Assembly: GCF_000004075.3 (NCBI RefSeq) | Contig: NC_026660.2 | Span: forward strand, 124,001 to 188,000 | Length of the DNA: 64,000 nt | From: Cucumis sativus | Lineage: Eukaryota > Streptophyta > Magnoliopsida > Cucurbitales > Cucurbitaceae | Reading direction: 5' to 3' | Shown here: positions 25,677-38,916 of the stretch, in pieces | Layout: each line of letters starts with the position of its first letter | Numbering within the stretch: the stretch's first letter is position 1 | Program-made: the position numbers and the translations under genes | The notes under the pieces: model-generated | Told to the model about the DNA's origin: nothing | Databases searched by the model: none | What the model saw: only the letters and a program-made list of their open reading frames with translations

Positions 25677-27075
25677 TGTGAGATAGGCTGGCAAAGGCAA
25701 TGGGGAATGGGCCTGATGAGGGGAGAAAATTTGATTAAATTAATAAATTAATTAGGGTATTAAGTTAGGGATAATGAAGATTAATTAATTATAATTACAA
25801 TTAAGTAATTAGCGGATTAGGGAATTTTAGGAATAAGGCAAAGGAAGAACAGAGTGTCGTGTTGCTGTTTGTGATTAAAGAAAAAAGAAAACTGATTGTT
25901 AAAAATGGTTTAGTTTAGAAGGGTCCCTTTGTTTCTTCTTTTTATTTTATTCAAAGGATTCTCTCGTCTCTTTTCCTTTGGTGTCCCCGCATCATTCCAA
26001 CCCAAATTCGAAAAAAACAATTATTTATAAAATTTTATATATATTTATTAATATTTATTAATAAAATAACTTTTAACTTTTAATTATAAAATTGTTGAAA
26101 ATATTTATAATTATTGTCAGAATTTAGTATATTGAAATATATCCCAACATATATATTTTATATCTTTTTATGTTTATAAATATATTGGTTCATTTAACTA
26201 TATTTGTAAACTTTTGATTTCGCATAGAACGATTTTTCTTCTACGACTGCAAGTCAAATTCTCCCATTTTCTTTTATTTTGTCGTGTTGTTTGTTTTCCT
26301 TTTTGTTTTTATCTATGGTTTCCTTTCTTGTCTTTTATTGTTGCTTCTAATTCATGCAATCAACCAAGAGCAATTTTGCTTTGACTCATTAACGAGTGTG
26401 ATTCAACAAAAGAGTTCATATATATAAAGATGAGAAGGAAATATCAGTAATAGGTCTGACAGTTGTTTCGACGTAATTTGAGACGAAATAATAACATAGA
26501 TAACAATTTTAAAATTGTAATAGCTCAAACACTTTAAAGATCAAAACGAAAGGAGAGATGTGAGGTTTCTTGTATTTTTTTTAAATGAATAACAAATACG
26601 ATAATTTCACTCTATGCATGCAACAAGGTCATTTGATATTAGTCTCAATTGATTTCGGATCCTTTTTCTAGTACATTTGTAGAATATTCTCCAAAAAAGA
26701 TGAAATTAGTTTTGATTCTCAACTTGTTAGATTGCACCAATTTTATATACTTTAAACTTTTAATTTCATTATATAGATTAGACCTTAAACAGTTTAGTTT
26801 AAATTACGAATTTCATTTTTGGGTCCAACTTTTATTAATTTGCTCACCTATTTTAGAAAGAAACTATGTAATAATCTTCATAAACGAGTCATCAATTTTA
26901 ATAAAGAAAAAGTTTTGCTATAAGTTGACCACTACCCATATTAATTAACCATTTAATAGCTTATTCAAACTCATAAATTTCAAGCGAAGAAAAATCTCCA
27001 AATACATTTATTTTTCTCTCTTTATTTATTATATAAAGCAATTATAATTAATAATAATTTTAAAAATAATAATGA

Positions 27076-27237
27076 AGTATATAGCAACCTTTTTTAAAAA
27101 ATTTATATATAATAAAATTTATCGAGTGTAGATTCTTATAGTTTATCGTGTTAAACCAATATTTGCATATGGTTTATCAGTTATAAACTAATAGATTTTG
27201 TTATATTTGCAATTTTTTAAAAATGTTGCTATATACT
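27076..27237. mobile_element. short MITE with terminal inverted repeats
   Basis: The left end reads agtatatagcaaccttttt and the reverse complement of the right end reads agtatatagcaacattttt, with the match continuing into a run of A. The element is 162 bp, AT-rich and non-coding, so it fits a non-autonomous TIR element. A microsatellite follows at 27279-27314. Confidence 0.6.
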
Positions 27238-27272
27238 TTATTATTCTAATTCCTATATTTGCAACTATCTTT

Positions 27273-27278
<6 letters not shown>

Positions 27279-27314
<36 letters not shown>
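27279..27314. repeat. (AT)n microsatellite
   Basis: Eighteen or so uninterrupted AT dinucleotides, likely polymorphic. Confidence 0.9.
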
Positions 27315-27318
<4 letters not shown>

Positions 27319-27895
27319 TTATGTTGTTCGTGTAGAAATAAATAAAACAAAAGCAAAATGCAAAGATTGACAACTTAATTAGTTCGGTTTAATATCACCT
27401 ACAGTTGAGGAGGTATGTCATAAGTTTAACTTCTTCGTTAAAATAAATTTTTAACATTACAACTTTGTACTTATTTGTAAATAAAAGTAACACTGCGGGA
27501 CAAAACGATAAATATACCGAGAATATAATTTAAAAAATATGTTATTCGTTCACTCATAAGTCGAGTCTCCATATGAAAATAATAAATAAGATCAATTGGT
27601 TTAGAAACCTTAGATATATGCATTATATATGTAAATATAATTCATATGATATGTTAGGAGGTATTGTACTTGTTTTCCTAAAAGTAAAACAATATTTGAA
27701 AATATAAAATTTTCATCATAGACCTTTATGATTATAGTCAATTAGTCCATTAGTGAATTGGACCATGTTTGTTTTGTCGACCATCAAATTTTTTTATAAA
27801 TATTCTCGTCCAAATTTATAAATAGGTTACAATTGTTTTTTTATTATACCATAAATAAAATAATAAATATATTATATCGATCAGGCAAATGTTTA

Positions 27896-30800
27896 CTAGA
27901 CGACACTTGATCGGATGTCATCACGAGTGATGCCTGGAGGGATGCCCAAATCACTTGACAAAATGTTGCACAACTGCACATTTTTAATTTTAATCCAAGT
28001 AAATAAATAATAAGCATCTATTCAATATTGAAGCTCTTAATTCATTTTGCTTTTAGTTTTCTTTTCTTCTTTTTGTTGAGTTGTATTTACCTTTTCCTAT
28101 GGTTATTAAATTTTGGAGACTTTTAAATATTAAAAAAAATGTCAATAAAATATTTGTAAGTTATAGAAATTTTTTCTAAATTTCTTACCATTTAGATTGC
28201 CATTGATAAAAATCTATCAATATTTATTAGCGATAAAATGTACTTTAAGATTACCACCTGTCTAAACGAGGAAGAATCTCCATGTAATTTCTTTAATTCC
28301 ACGACATATAGTGATGGACTTATCTCGAAAACCTGTCATTAATATTTACAATATATATACCAATTAATATCCATAATTATTGATCCTACGAAGGATTACT
28401 ACATTTTATAGAATATTTGTTTAATTAAAGGTAGTTTTTGTTCAATCTAAAATGATAGCTAGAGAAGATTAGTTAGTAAGATTACCTCTGCTGATATTGA
28501 AAGTATGGTGGTCACACCCCCATTCTCACCCCTTTCCAGCTCTCTCATTATTTTCAACTGAACAGTACACCATACAACTTATAATTGGGAGAATTATATA
28601 CTAACTTCAAAAAGTAATTAACGTTAGTTTTCTAGCTTATTCTTCTTGGTCGGATTTGGTGTCAGGTGGTTCTAATCGAATTGGACGATAGTTGGAGTCG
28701 CACCAAGACTGTGTGTTTGGTTCTCGACTAAGGTTTTATTAAACACATTTTTTTATAAAAAAATGTACTTTAAGTCTCATCATGAAAACCAATATTAATT
28801 AAAGAGAAAATAAATGCTATAGAAGGAGGTGAGAGTGTAAGACACAAACTGGAATTAAAACGGTGTCTAGATCCTTTTTAATTGTTTTTAAGTGTACTCC
28901 TGGAAGAGAGTGTGTGTATATATATATACTCATATTTGTTGATTGAAAAAAAAGATAAAAAATAATTTTAAAAAAAGAAGTAAAAAAGTTTGAAACATGA
29001 CAAATTACGACCAGAAAATCGAATGATAACATATAAAATAAATGAGTTCACCATATAAGAAAGAAAAAGAAGAAGAAGAAGAAGAAGAATACCTTTCCTT
29101 CCTTCTTATGGATTAGAAACCCCATTTCAGTTACAAGAAACTCAATCTGCTTGAAGATATCTTCTTTTGTAGAGTACTGATTTGTTGTAAACCTAATCTT
29201 CCTCTCAGAAATGTCCTAATAATTAACATATATAATAATATCATTTACTAATAATACATATAGGGATTAATTAATGGCATAAATGAAAAGATATAGATTA
29301 GGAAAATTATTAATTTAAAAGATATATATGTATACATATCATTATATTGCTCACCTCTTTCTCAAAAAAACCTGAAAGGTCCAAGCATGAGAACATTCCA
29401 ATCAGTTGAAAAGCATTTATGGTTGTAGGAGGAGACTGATCTGAACTCTTTAATTTCCCCAAAACATAGATAGGATTAAAAAAAATATATTAATAGATAA
29501 AATAAAGAACACGTGTTAAAGTTTGTTAGTGGTCGACGATATGTACGTACAGAGTAAACAATTTATACCTCTAACTTTTGAGCCGATTGTATTAGTTTAA
29601 ATCATGAATTGATATATGTTATGTTGTATTAGATTAGACTTTGAAATTTTCTTAATTAAATGTTTCTATCAACAAATATCTTGCATGGTTTCAAATTAAA
29701 CTTCAAATCGTTATAAAGGAAGCAAATATCAATCAAGATCTGTTTTTTTTAAGATTAATTACTAGAAAATCGTGACGGATACTTTCAATTTTTTCATGTG
29801 CTTAGATTTTCATTGGATCGAAAAGATAAGAATTAATGTATAAACAATTTTATAAAAAAAATATTTAAAAGTATAAAAGTTTGGAGTTTTTATTGATAGA
29901 ATTACAAGTCTAATCACAATAGTTGTCCAAACACATATTAATATTACAACGTAAACTTTAGAAAAAGTTTATACTCTCTTACCTCTTGATTTATGGAGTC
30001 CACCTCATTATTAGTGAGTATATCCTCTTCTTCATCATCAACATAGGTTGGATGGTAATCCTTTCTAAACCAATCATCCATTTTGATAGATGCCATTGTT
30101 ATTCTAGACTTAGGGTTAGGATCAAGAATCCTTCTAATTAAATTTTGGGCACCTTCTGATACCCACTTTGGTATTTCATTTATTTCTCCATTCATTATCT
30201 GAAATTCCAACACCACGATAAATCAATACCGTCAATTTTCTAGTTGAATAATTTACTAACATCAACAATAGTAATTGACAAGTTTTTTTTCTTTGAATAG
30301 TTAAAGATTCGATTCTTCCACTTGTGGGTATATATATATATAAGAACACAATGTATATAATTGTCCATATAATTTATAACTAAAATTTAGTTTTTTTGGT
30401 TTGATAAAACTCAAATTAATGACTAAATATATTTATGGAGATTTTATCAAATCGTAACTTACCATGCTTCATATATTTGACCAAATTCTAACTTTTAAAA
30501 CCACGAAAACTAACTTTTAACTTTCTTTTTTTTTTTCAAAACTGAAAAGCTGATTTAACCATATACAAAAGGAGAAATTATTGTAAGCGACAAAACTACT
30601 AAAACTATCTATAAAATGTAGAAAAATTTCAGATTTAATTTACGCTAATATCCATAGACATTTAGATAAAAATAGAATTTTTTTATATATTTTGATAATT
30701 ACCTATTTAATAAAAATATATGATATTAAATTAAATGTCTAGCTTCTAAATATAATTAAATAGTCTTTTTAATAAGGTTATAAATGTTTGGTGATCGATT

Positions 30801-33415
30801 ATTAGATATTGTGGTGAGGTCAAAAATCCTATTAAACATAACAATTAATTGAAAGTTTAAATGTATTGGATAGTTTTGAAAGTGAGAAACGATTTACCTT
30901 TTGGTAAAGGACGCACAAATTAGTATCATCAAAAGGGAGTAATCCAGTAAGAATTACAAACAAAATAACACCACAAGACCATATGTCTGAGGCTGCACCA
31001 TCATATCCTCTGTTACCAATAATTTCTGGTGCCACATAATTTGGGCTTCCACATGTTGTATGAAGCAAACCATCATCCTTTCATATTATTAATTCGTTTA
31101 GTTAATTTTCATAAATAATTAAACATACATCTACTTATTAAATAATTAAACTTGAACTCAAATAATGTATATGCAACATGGTTAAAAGTGTATTAAGAAC
31201 TAATTAAATTATTATATAATATTAAAATTTAGAGACTTAATTAGCATCAAAACTCAAAATGTTAAATTGTTGTTTTCACAAAAGTTCAAAACTTAAATAA
31301 TCTCTTTTTTTTTCTCAAAGGAAATGTTGGAACTATATCAATATATATATACATATAATAGCCAACAATATGGTTATCACCATTCACATAAAAAAAAATT
31401 AAAACATTTTTTAAGAAAAGAAAACTAAAGTTTGATTCTACAATTTGAATGTAGCAAAATATATTTTCAAGCATTTTTACTTACCCTTAAATGCTCGTGT
31501 AACGCACTTAATCCAAAATCCGATATCTTAATACTGCCCCTAGCATCAACAAGTATGTTCTCTAGCTGCATAAGTTTTTCCCAGAAAAGTAATTGAAAAA
31601 TTGGATTCAACAATTTAAATAAAATAAAATAAAATAAAAAATCCATTAAAAAAAAAAAAAAACTACTTTTTGTTGATCTTAATTAACTTTGGATTGATTT
31701 TATATTAATTAAATTTACCTTAAGATCCCTATGGTAAACCCCTTTGCCATGGCAGTAACTCACACCATCAATTAACTGCTGAAAGATTTTTCTGCCTTCC
31801 GCTTCTGATAGCATCCCTTTCGTTGCCTGATTATTATGCATATATACATCAGTTACTTTAGGAGCTCTATACCATATTAGATCAGATTGTGAAATATTCT
31901 CATTTTTCCAATGTCAAACTTTAAACAATATCGTATTAATGTACTTACAATTCTGTTGTACAACTCTCCTCCGTTTACGTACTCAAGAACCATGTAAATT
32001 TTGCTTTTACTAGCTAATACCTGCAGAATACCATTTCTTAGGTTGATGTTGAAACATTCACGTATCACTAAAATAGTTCAATGTAAGAAATAAATTAGAT
32101 TGGAGAGAGAAGAGAGTGATGATTCGAATTCGTACCTCGTATAGCCTAACTATATTTGGATGCTTTAGAAGTTTGAGGGTTCGTATTTCCCTTTTAAACT
32201 GCATCATTTCAATTGATAACCACACAAAAATATATTAAACTTGATTGCCAAGTATTGTAAATTAGAGTAAGACTTCGATGTAGCTTTTGAAATTACAATT
32301 AGAAGTGATTTTAATAGATTTAATCATTATTTTTTTATTCGTTCCCAAAATCAATTTCAAATACAGCGTAATGCTTGGATGTTTATGAATCCTCTTTCGA
32401 TCACTGTGGAAAAATATAGATAAAAAAATCTTATGTTTTTAAATTGATTTTAGACTTTATGATTCGTATATTGTAATTTTAAAAGAAAAATAATAGTTTT
32501 TATTATATGGAAAAATTTTGTAAAAAAGTTGACAAATTATTTATGTTCCCTGTAATAAAATCACTGAGAACAAAATTGATTACACATTGTTATTCATGAA
32601 AGTGTATATATATTTTATCATGTTTAACTTTTGACATTTTTTTTATTAATATATATACTTCCTTATATATATAACTATATTACATCCTTATTTTAATTTA
32701 AATATCATTTTTATGTTTTCCATTAATTTTGATTTTAAATTTAAAATTTTAAAATGCTAATAAATTTATAGATAAATTTGGCTAAAATTTAATTTATTTG
32801 GCTACTTTTAAAAATAACCAAAATCTTAAAACTATAAAAACATAGTTAATTAATATATTAAAATAGTAATTAATGATAGTTATGTCAATTATTGTATGAG
32901 TAATTAAAAAAAAGAGAAATTAATTAAAAATCTAATGAATTGTGTATTTAAGTGGTATTGTTTTATAGAGAGTAATTTGGTGATAAATTTTTTTACTTCA
33001 TTGTTTAAAAAAAACCACTTAAAAACTTACCTTTATTATTCATAAATACATCGATTCAAACACATTTCACTCCATCATTCTAAGTTGGGATCCAATTTTA
33101 GAATCTATTACTCTAACTGAATTCTCGTTTCATCAAGTTATCTTGAAATCAATCTTAACCTATCCACATGACTCGAAATCATTCTATGGTATATTTCGGT
33201 TTTGTTAAAATCCAAACTAAAAGTAATTAAAGGGACCAAATAACAATAAGAGAAAAGAAAAGGACCTGATGAGTAAATTTGAGGTCGATAATTTTGGACT
33301 TGTCAAGGACCTTGAGTGCAAAAGGTTGACCAGTTTCAAAGTTGATGGCAAATTTGACCTTTCCAAAACTGCCATGCCCTATTGTTCTTCCCAGCTCGTA
33401 TTTTCCCATTCGCAT
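27896..33415 (-). CDS. CIPK17: CBL-interacting protein kinase, CIPK17-like, copy A
   Basis: Twelve exons, complement(27896..27973, 28258..28332, 28486..28557, 29093..29215, 29355..29447, 29983..30198, 30898..31077, 31485..31565, 31719..31826, 31949..32020, 32136..32198, 33266..33415); 1311 nt, 436 aa. The kinase domain is complete: GHGSFGKV at 13-20, Lys35, HRD 127-129 with the HRDLKLEN variant, DFG 147-149, a CIPK-type activation loop ([18 protein letters not shown]) and APE 174-176. A linker leads to the NAF/FISL motif, INAFQLIGM with NAF at 301-303, which binds CBL calcium sensors and auto-inhibits the kinase. A PPI-like C-terminal region follows ([20 protein letters not shown]). The intron-rich structure is typical of the intron-containing CIPK clade. 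The best remembered match is CIPK17. It lies beside NPSN13 just as CIPK17 lies near NPSN12 in Arabidopsis. Copy B is 5.5 kb upstream. Confidence 0.92.
29064..29089. repeat. (GAA)n run at a CIPK copy A splice donor
   Basis: In gene sense this is a TTC repeat beginning a few bases after the 5' splice site of the intron following 29093. It is short and unlikely to code. A length change here could affect donor use. Confidence 0.6.
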
Positions 33416-34164
33416 TTCCTTTGTAGTATTACTATTACACCTCTTCTCTATTGATGTTATTATTCTCTGTCTAAAACCTAATTAAAACCAACTCTTATTT
33501 ATTGCTTTCCTTACGTTCTCTACGCAATGAGAGATTAGATTAATTAATTATTAATACACAATTTAGTGATGAATCATTATTAGTTTAAAGATTAAATAAA
33601 ACCCTAATTCATTACTTTACCATCATCACATGAACACTCTCTTTGTTTGGCAATATATATATAAATTCCTCAAAAATGTCACTTCCATACTACACATGAT
33701 TTTCCTCTTGGTAACTAGAATATGATTGAGCGTTTGTTTTAAGAAAAAAACATAACTACACAGTACAAAATTTCTTACAATTATACAAAAATCTCTTCCG
33801 ATCTTAGCTTAATTACGATATTTTTCTTAGCTTTGAAAAAAGAGAAATTAAAAACTTTTTTCCAAAAGAATTTGTGAAATATTATTACAAATGTGATGTT
33901 CCCATCATCAAAATTGAATTTTGAATTATTAAAAATCTTCTTTTAAGAATGATTTTTACAATTCCAAAATCAATTTTAAAAAACATGTCCCACATGATTT
34001 AAATTTTATATTTCTTTTAAACTAATTCATTGAATCCATTTTAATCTTTTAATTAACTTTTAAATTTGTTCTATTTTTTTAAAAAGGATATTTTTGGGTC
34101 AGTAGATGCACTTGGACATCTTCACTAGGTGGATATTCCTTAATACCCACGTCATTTCCACTTC

Positions 34165-35175
34165 ATTAATAAAGACCAATAAGTACAGGAAGTGGGAGAG
34201 TACAAGGGCTAGAGAATAGCCCTGAAATTATACAAAAGCGTTCAGGTGCTAATGCTATAATTTTTAAAGAGATTGGATATCCCGGTCCATAAACCTGAGA
34301 GGTTTTTGACATCTTCCCAAATCTTTCGAGTAGTTCTGTTTTCTGTTTAGGAAAATCATGGTGTTCCTCTCCAACCATATGACCCATAATGCATCAATGT
34401 TCAAGTTGAAAGTGATGATGCCTTTTTTGCTTTTGTGATCAGCATTGCATATATTTTGGCACAATGTTGATGCGTTTGTGGAAAGGTTGTGCCAGTTGGT
34501 CGAATTTTTTACTTTGTCCCAGATCTCCTTCGCAACATCACACTGAATGAAAATATGATTTATGTCTTCAGATTTCTTTTTACATAGGTAGCACTAGTTT
34601 GGACTTAGGCAATAGCTTGGCAGTCTTCTTTGAATCTTCTCGGCAGTATTGATACAATTATGCAGAATTGTCCATAAGAAAAAGTTACACTTCTTTGGAA
34701 TTCCAGACTTCCACAGATATTTTAAGGTGCTTGGGTTGATGTTGTTTTCGTCTCTCTAGTCCATACTATGGATAACTTTTTTTATGGAAGCAATCGTGAA
34801 CTGTCCATCTTTTTTTAGCATCCATGCATTTTGGCATATCTGTGCCTTGAGATGGGTTTAAAGAAGGAAGCATGAGTTTCAAATCAGACCACTGTTGTGT
34901 TTCAATACTCCTTAGAGGTCTTCTAGGATGAAAGTCTCAATCTTGAAGCTGCCTATTCCACATATATATCTTTCACACTACCATTTTGAAGATTTGAGAG
35001 AGCAAATAGGCGTGGCTAGTAAAAGGAGAGCAGTGATTTGTCATTCCATGAACCATACCATAAAGAAAATTTTTCCCCATTGTTGAGCTGTCATTTAACA
35101 TTTGCCGAAAACCAGTCAATTCCTTTAATAATCGATCTCCATGGCACCCTTAAACGGCTGAATTTTCCTTTTGTA
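34165..35175 (-). mobile_element. LINE (L1-like) remnant, reverse-transcriptase zinc-binding tail
   Basis: Minus-strand translation gives the zf-RVT region found at the C-terminus of plant LINE ORF2. It starts with WFSANVK, then GEKFSLWYGSWNDKSLLS, FALSNLQNGSVKDIY, LKYLWKSGIPKKCNFFLWT, CYLCKKKSEDINHIFIQCD and finally ALWVIWLERNTMIFLN. Several in-frame stops interrupt it (after the LLSFY stretch, in the VE-AASRL stretch and just before CYLC), and at least one frame change is needed. The upstream polymerase and endonuclease are absent, so this is a dead 5'-truncated copy. Confidence 0.75.
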
Positions 35176-37119
35176 GAGAAGCCACTATTTGAATCCTATG
35201 TGTATTTAACTAAATTAGTTTTTTCCAAAGACTTAAATTTGTTCTATTTTAGTCTCTAAAACATTTTTCAAGTGTCTAATTTAGAATAACCATTTTTGTT
35301 ATTCTTTTAATTTAATTTAAACAAATCAATGACCAAACTTTGAATATGTGTACTTATAAGTAGCTAGCATGTAATATGTACCGAAGAAAATAAATTTAAG
35401 TTAGGATCAACCCAAATGAACGAAGTTAATTAAAGTTTTTTTTTTTAGATCATAGTCTTTTTGGTCAAGCTAAGCAAAAAGGTTTTAGCTAGTCTTTTCA
35501 AATAATCGACTAGATTACCACAAGACCTAAAACTCTATCTTTGAAGTTTAGAGAGAAGAAATTAATGCAACGGACATTTCGACGTTTATAGAAAAAATAG
35601 ATCATTCTCACAAATTTGAGTAAAGCAAAGTTATTGAAATCTTATTAAAGATCACAATGTATAACAAATAAAAAAGTAGGATTTAACACATATCATGAAT
35701 CCATTCATCAATTAGGACTACCCTAAAAAACTCAAAACTTGGAGGGTAGTGTATATAGAAACTTTCCCTTCTATATACTATATATTGGTTGTAAAGCAAT
35801 AATTATTTTGGCCATAGGAATTAGTTATAATGTTAAATAACTCTCCAACTTAATCCAAATTTCACAACCTTTTCCCATTCTTCATGGCTTCAAACACAAT
35901 TCTACATTTTTGAAAAACCAACCACTTATCACTTCACTTCAAACATCAATTTATAAGGAAGGGATCACAAATTATCTTGGCATTATCATTTTTTTTCTTT
36001 CATCTTAACATTACAAACGTATTCTTTAATTCCCTTTCTATATATATCATATATATATATATAACAAAATTGGCTATGTTTTGCGATTGCAAAACTTATT
36101 TAGGGATGATTCGATCTTGACATTAAGTTTTTCTTAGTGAAAATGTACCCATTTTAAGATACTTTGAAAAGTCATTTCAAACAAGTCATTCGAAGATTAT
36201 TTATTTAAAGTTAATTTAAGAAGCACAATAAAAAAAAATTGAATTAAATCGCTTTGTTTTTTTTTTTACGTGAGCTAGTGATTACCATGACCTTGAAATT
36301 GATAGTACAAATTTATGTCATTGCTCGTGTATTGCAATTTTATAGGTAGTTTGGTCACTGTAGGTAACTTAAATTCACACGCAAATTATCTACATTTAAC
36401 TTAAAATCATTCTTGCCTTAGAGATGAACCTTTTTTCCTTCTTTTTGTCCATCCAAATCAAACATTCTTTGTTGTTTTGGTAGCTTTTGAATTAATGGTC
36501 AACCATTTAGACCTTAATGGGAAGAACATTATCTTTTACTTCTGTTATCACATTAGGCAAAGTGGATTGGATGTAGAAAGTAACATAGAGATATTTTATT
36601 CCTTTGCCTATATTCATTTGGACGTGATCATAAATTTCTTCTTGCTATGTATGTTGTGATGTTGCAGATATCTTTCTCTCAGATATTGAAAGGCTTTGCT
36701 CTTGCAGTTTCTGCTATCTATGTACTGTACTTTAATATTGAAAGGCTTTTCTCTTTGTCATTTGAATGCATTGCTTTTGGTCCGGGACGTAACGAAGATG
36801 CTAATTAGAAGAGTGAGTTAATCTAGTTAATTGAGATGTCTCGGTGCATCTTTTAATCTCTCATGTCTTGTAAATATCCTCAAAGATAAAAAAAAAAACT
36901 AGAGATCACAGTTGTAGCAAGCTTGAATAATGTTATTTAAGGACCAAAAATATTATTTACAAAAGTTTGGAGACAAATGAAAAATTCATCCGGGAAAACA
37001 TAAAACAATCTTTACAAACACTTCCTTCTTTCTTTCTAAGAAACTCTCACATATGTTTGAATATTCTGATCAATTTGGTGAAATTTCAAATAAATGTTGT
37101 TTGTGTTATAATTATTTAA

Positions 37120-37310
37120 AGGATTATTTTCAAATGTCGCAAGAAAATTAAAATATTTATAAAATATATCAAAATATCGCAGTCTATCATATATATATAT
37201 ATAATGAACGGTGATAGATTAACACAGACTATTACTATTTGTATCATGATAGACATATTTTGGTATGCAGATTTGTGATATTTCGTTATATTTGTAATTA
37301 TTTTTAGAAA
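37120..37310. repeat. foldback MITE-like repeat with TCTATCA/TGATAGA core
   Basis: The left arm (aaaatatatcaaaatatcgcagtctatca) pairs imperfectly with the right arm (tgatagacatattttggtatgcagatttgtgatatttcg). It has the same core as the elements at 43141-43380 and 62945-63350. Boundaries are approximate. Confidence 0.45.
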
Positions 37311-38916
37311 TTTTATTATTTAAAATATTTCTCTTATTTAAATTTCATCTGCAGGTAAAAAAAAAGATTTAAAGTAAAGAAATCTAATAATTTTACAACA
37401 TTTTCTTAGAAGGTAAATGTTAAAAATACCAATTTAAAGGTTTTTAATTGTAATTTATAAATTTAAAACTTGTTCTATTTAGTTCAATCTATTTTGAAAT
37501 ATTCAAATTTAACGGTCAAACTTTTAATAAATTTTAAAATTAGTTTATCAATCATTATAACTTTTTATTTAACCTTTGTCAATCTTCCCTCGAAAAATTT
37601 GGAAATATATAATATATTCAAATTAAAGATAATTTTGTTGAAAGCAAACTGTAAAAATTAATTTCAAACTAATTATGAAGACTTATATTAGAATTCAAGG
37701 AAAGATATATATTCACATTTATGTTTATTGTGAGTGTACAATGGAGAATGATTTTAAAATGATAAAAAATCACTTTTTTTTTTGTTAGGTTGAAAATTTC
37801 TCTCCAATTACATACTTTTAATAACTCAATATCAATTCAATACTTTTAAATACATTTTGATGCTATTAAAATTAATTTTGATCAACAATTAAAAACATTT
37901 TTGAACTATTTGAAAAATGATAAACGATTTTAACCATTTTAGAATTATTCATAAATTTATCATTTTTTTTTGCATCCCTCATTTTTTAAGTCGAGTGTTA
38001 ACTATGCATTTTTTTCGAGTTATCATTCTTCTACTTCCGTTTATTTAATTTGTACAAAGAACGAAAAAAGTTGAATGAAAATCTTTATGTTCTTTTTTTT
38101 TTTTTTGTTAGAATGCTCGTGCATGAAGCAAGAGAGAGGAAAGGCAAGAGAAGAAATGTGGCTATTAAGTAACCATGGTATGACTTTCTTATTGATACAT
38201 CAAATGTTACTGGCCAGTTATAACATTTTCATATTTAATCGTAGAAATTTGTATTAATAGAATGAGTGAATTGACAATTCATTACGAACAAATGATAAAA
38301 AATTAAGTGAGTAAGCAATAAAATGTCAGTTTGAAGAGAAATTTATATGTACTATTTAAAATATATTTTAACATAATTTTGAAATTGAGTAATACAAACC
38401 AGGTTATTTTGTAAAAGTAATTATGATAAAAGAGTTCATGTCACTTACATTTTTAAAATTGTAAAAGTAACAAATTTAAAAACAAGATTACCTACAGATT
38501 TGCTAAATTTGCAATATACAAAAAAGAGATTTATACGTTGTTTTTTTTCTAAATTTTTTTTGTCATCTAATACAATTTTCCATTAATTTATTCATCGTTC
38601 GAGAAAAACTTAGTTGCAGACGAGTGCTCGACCAACCATTGGGTCTCTTTTTTTTAATCTTCTTTTTAAATATATATTCATATAAAAGATATTATTAATT
38701 TATAATACATAGTTGAATATGATATATATATTAAGGGGGTAATTGAATTTATGTATACCAAATCATAGAATATTCAACGTGACAAATCCCCCCAACTTTA
38801 TTGATAAATATTATCCTCACCAATTTCATAAATATAAAATTACAAATTCTCTACCATTCCTAGAAAATAAAAAAATAAAAAATAATAGAAAAAAATGTAG
38901 GGTTTGTATGTAATGA

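Larger units (their letters stand above)
25370..27895. other. spacer between NPSN13 promoter and CIPK 3' end
   Basis: It holds the NPSN13 5' leader with a GA microsatellite (CT-rich in the sense of the gene), a MITE at 27076-27237 and a long TA repeat. No gene is supported. Confidence 0.5.
33416..38916. other. 5.5 kb spacer between the CIPK copies
   Basis: It contains the copy A promoter, a LINE remnant at 34165-35175, a MITE-like repeat at about 37120-37310 and AT-rich DNA. No intact gene is supported. Confidence 0.5.

Noticed and set aside
25428..25700. Leu/Ser/Phe-rich minus-strand frame upstream of NPSN13
   Set aside because: It is produced by the CT microsatellite and pyrimidine-rich 5' leader, not by a gene.
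27896..33415. CIPK copy A as a SnRK2 or AMPK-type kinase
   Set aside because: The NAF motif in INAFQLIGM and the CIPK-type activation loop define the CIPK (SnRK3) family.
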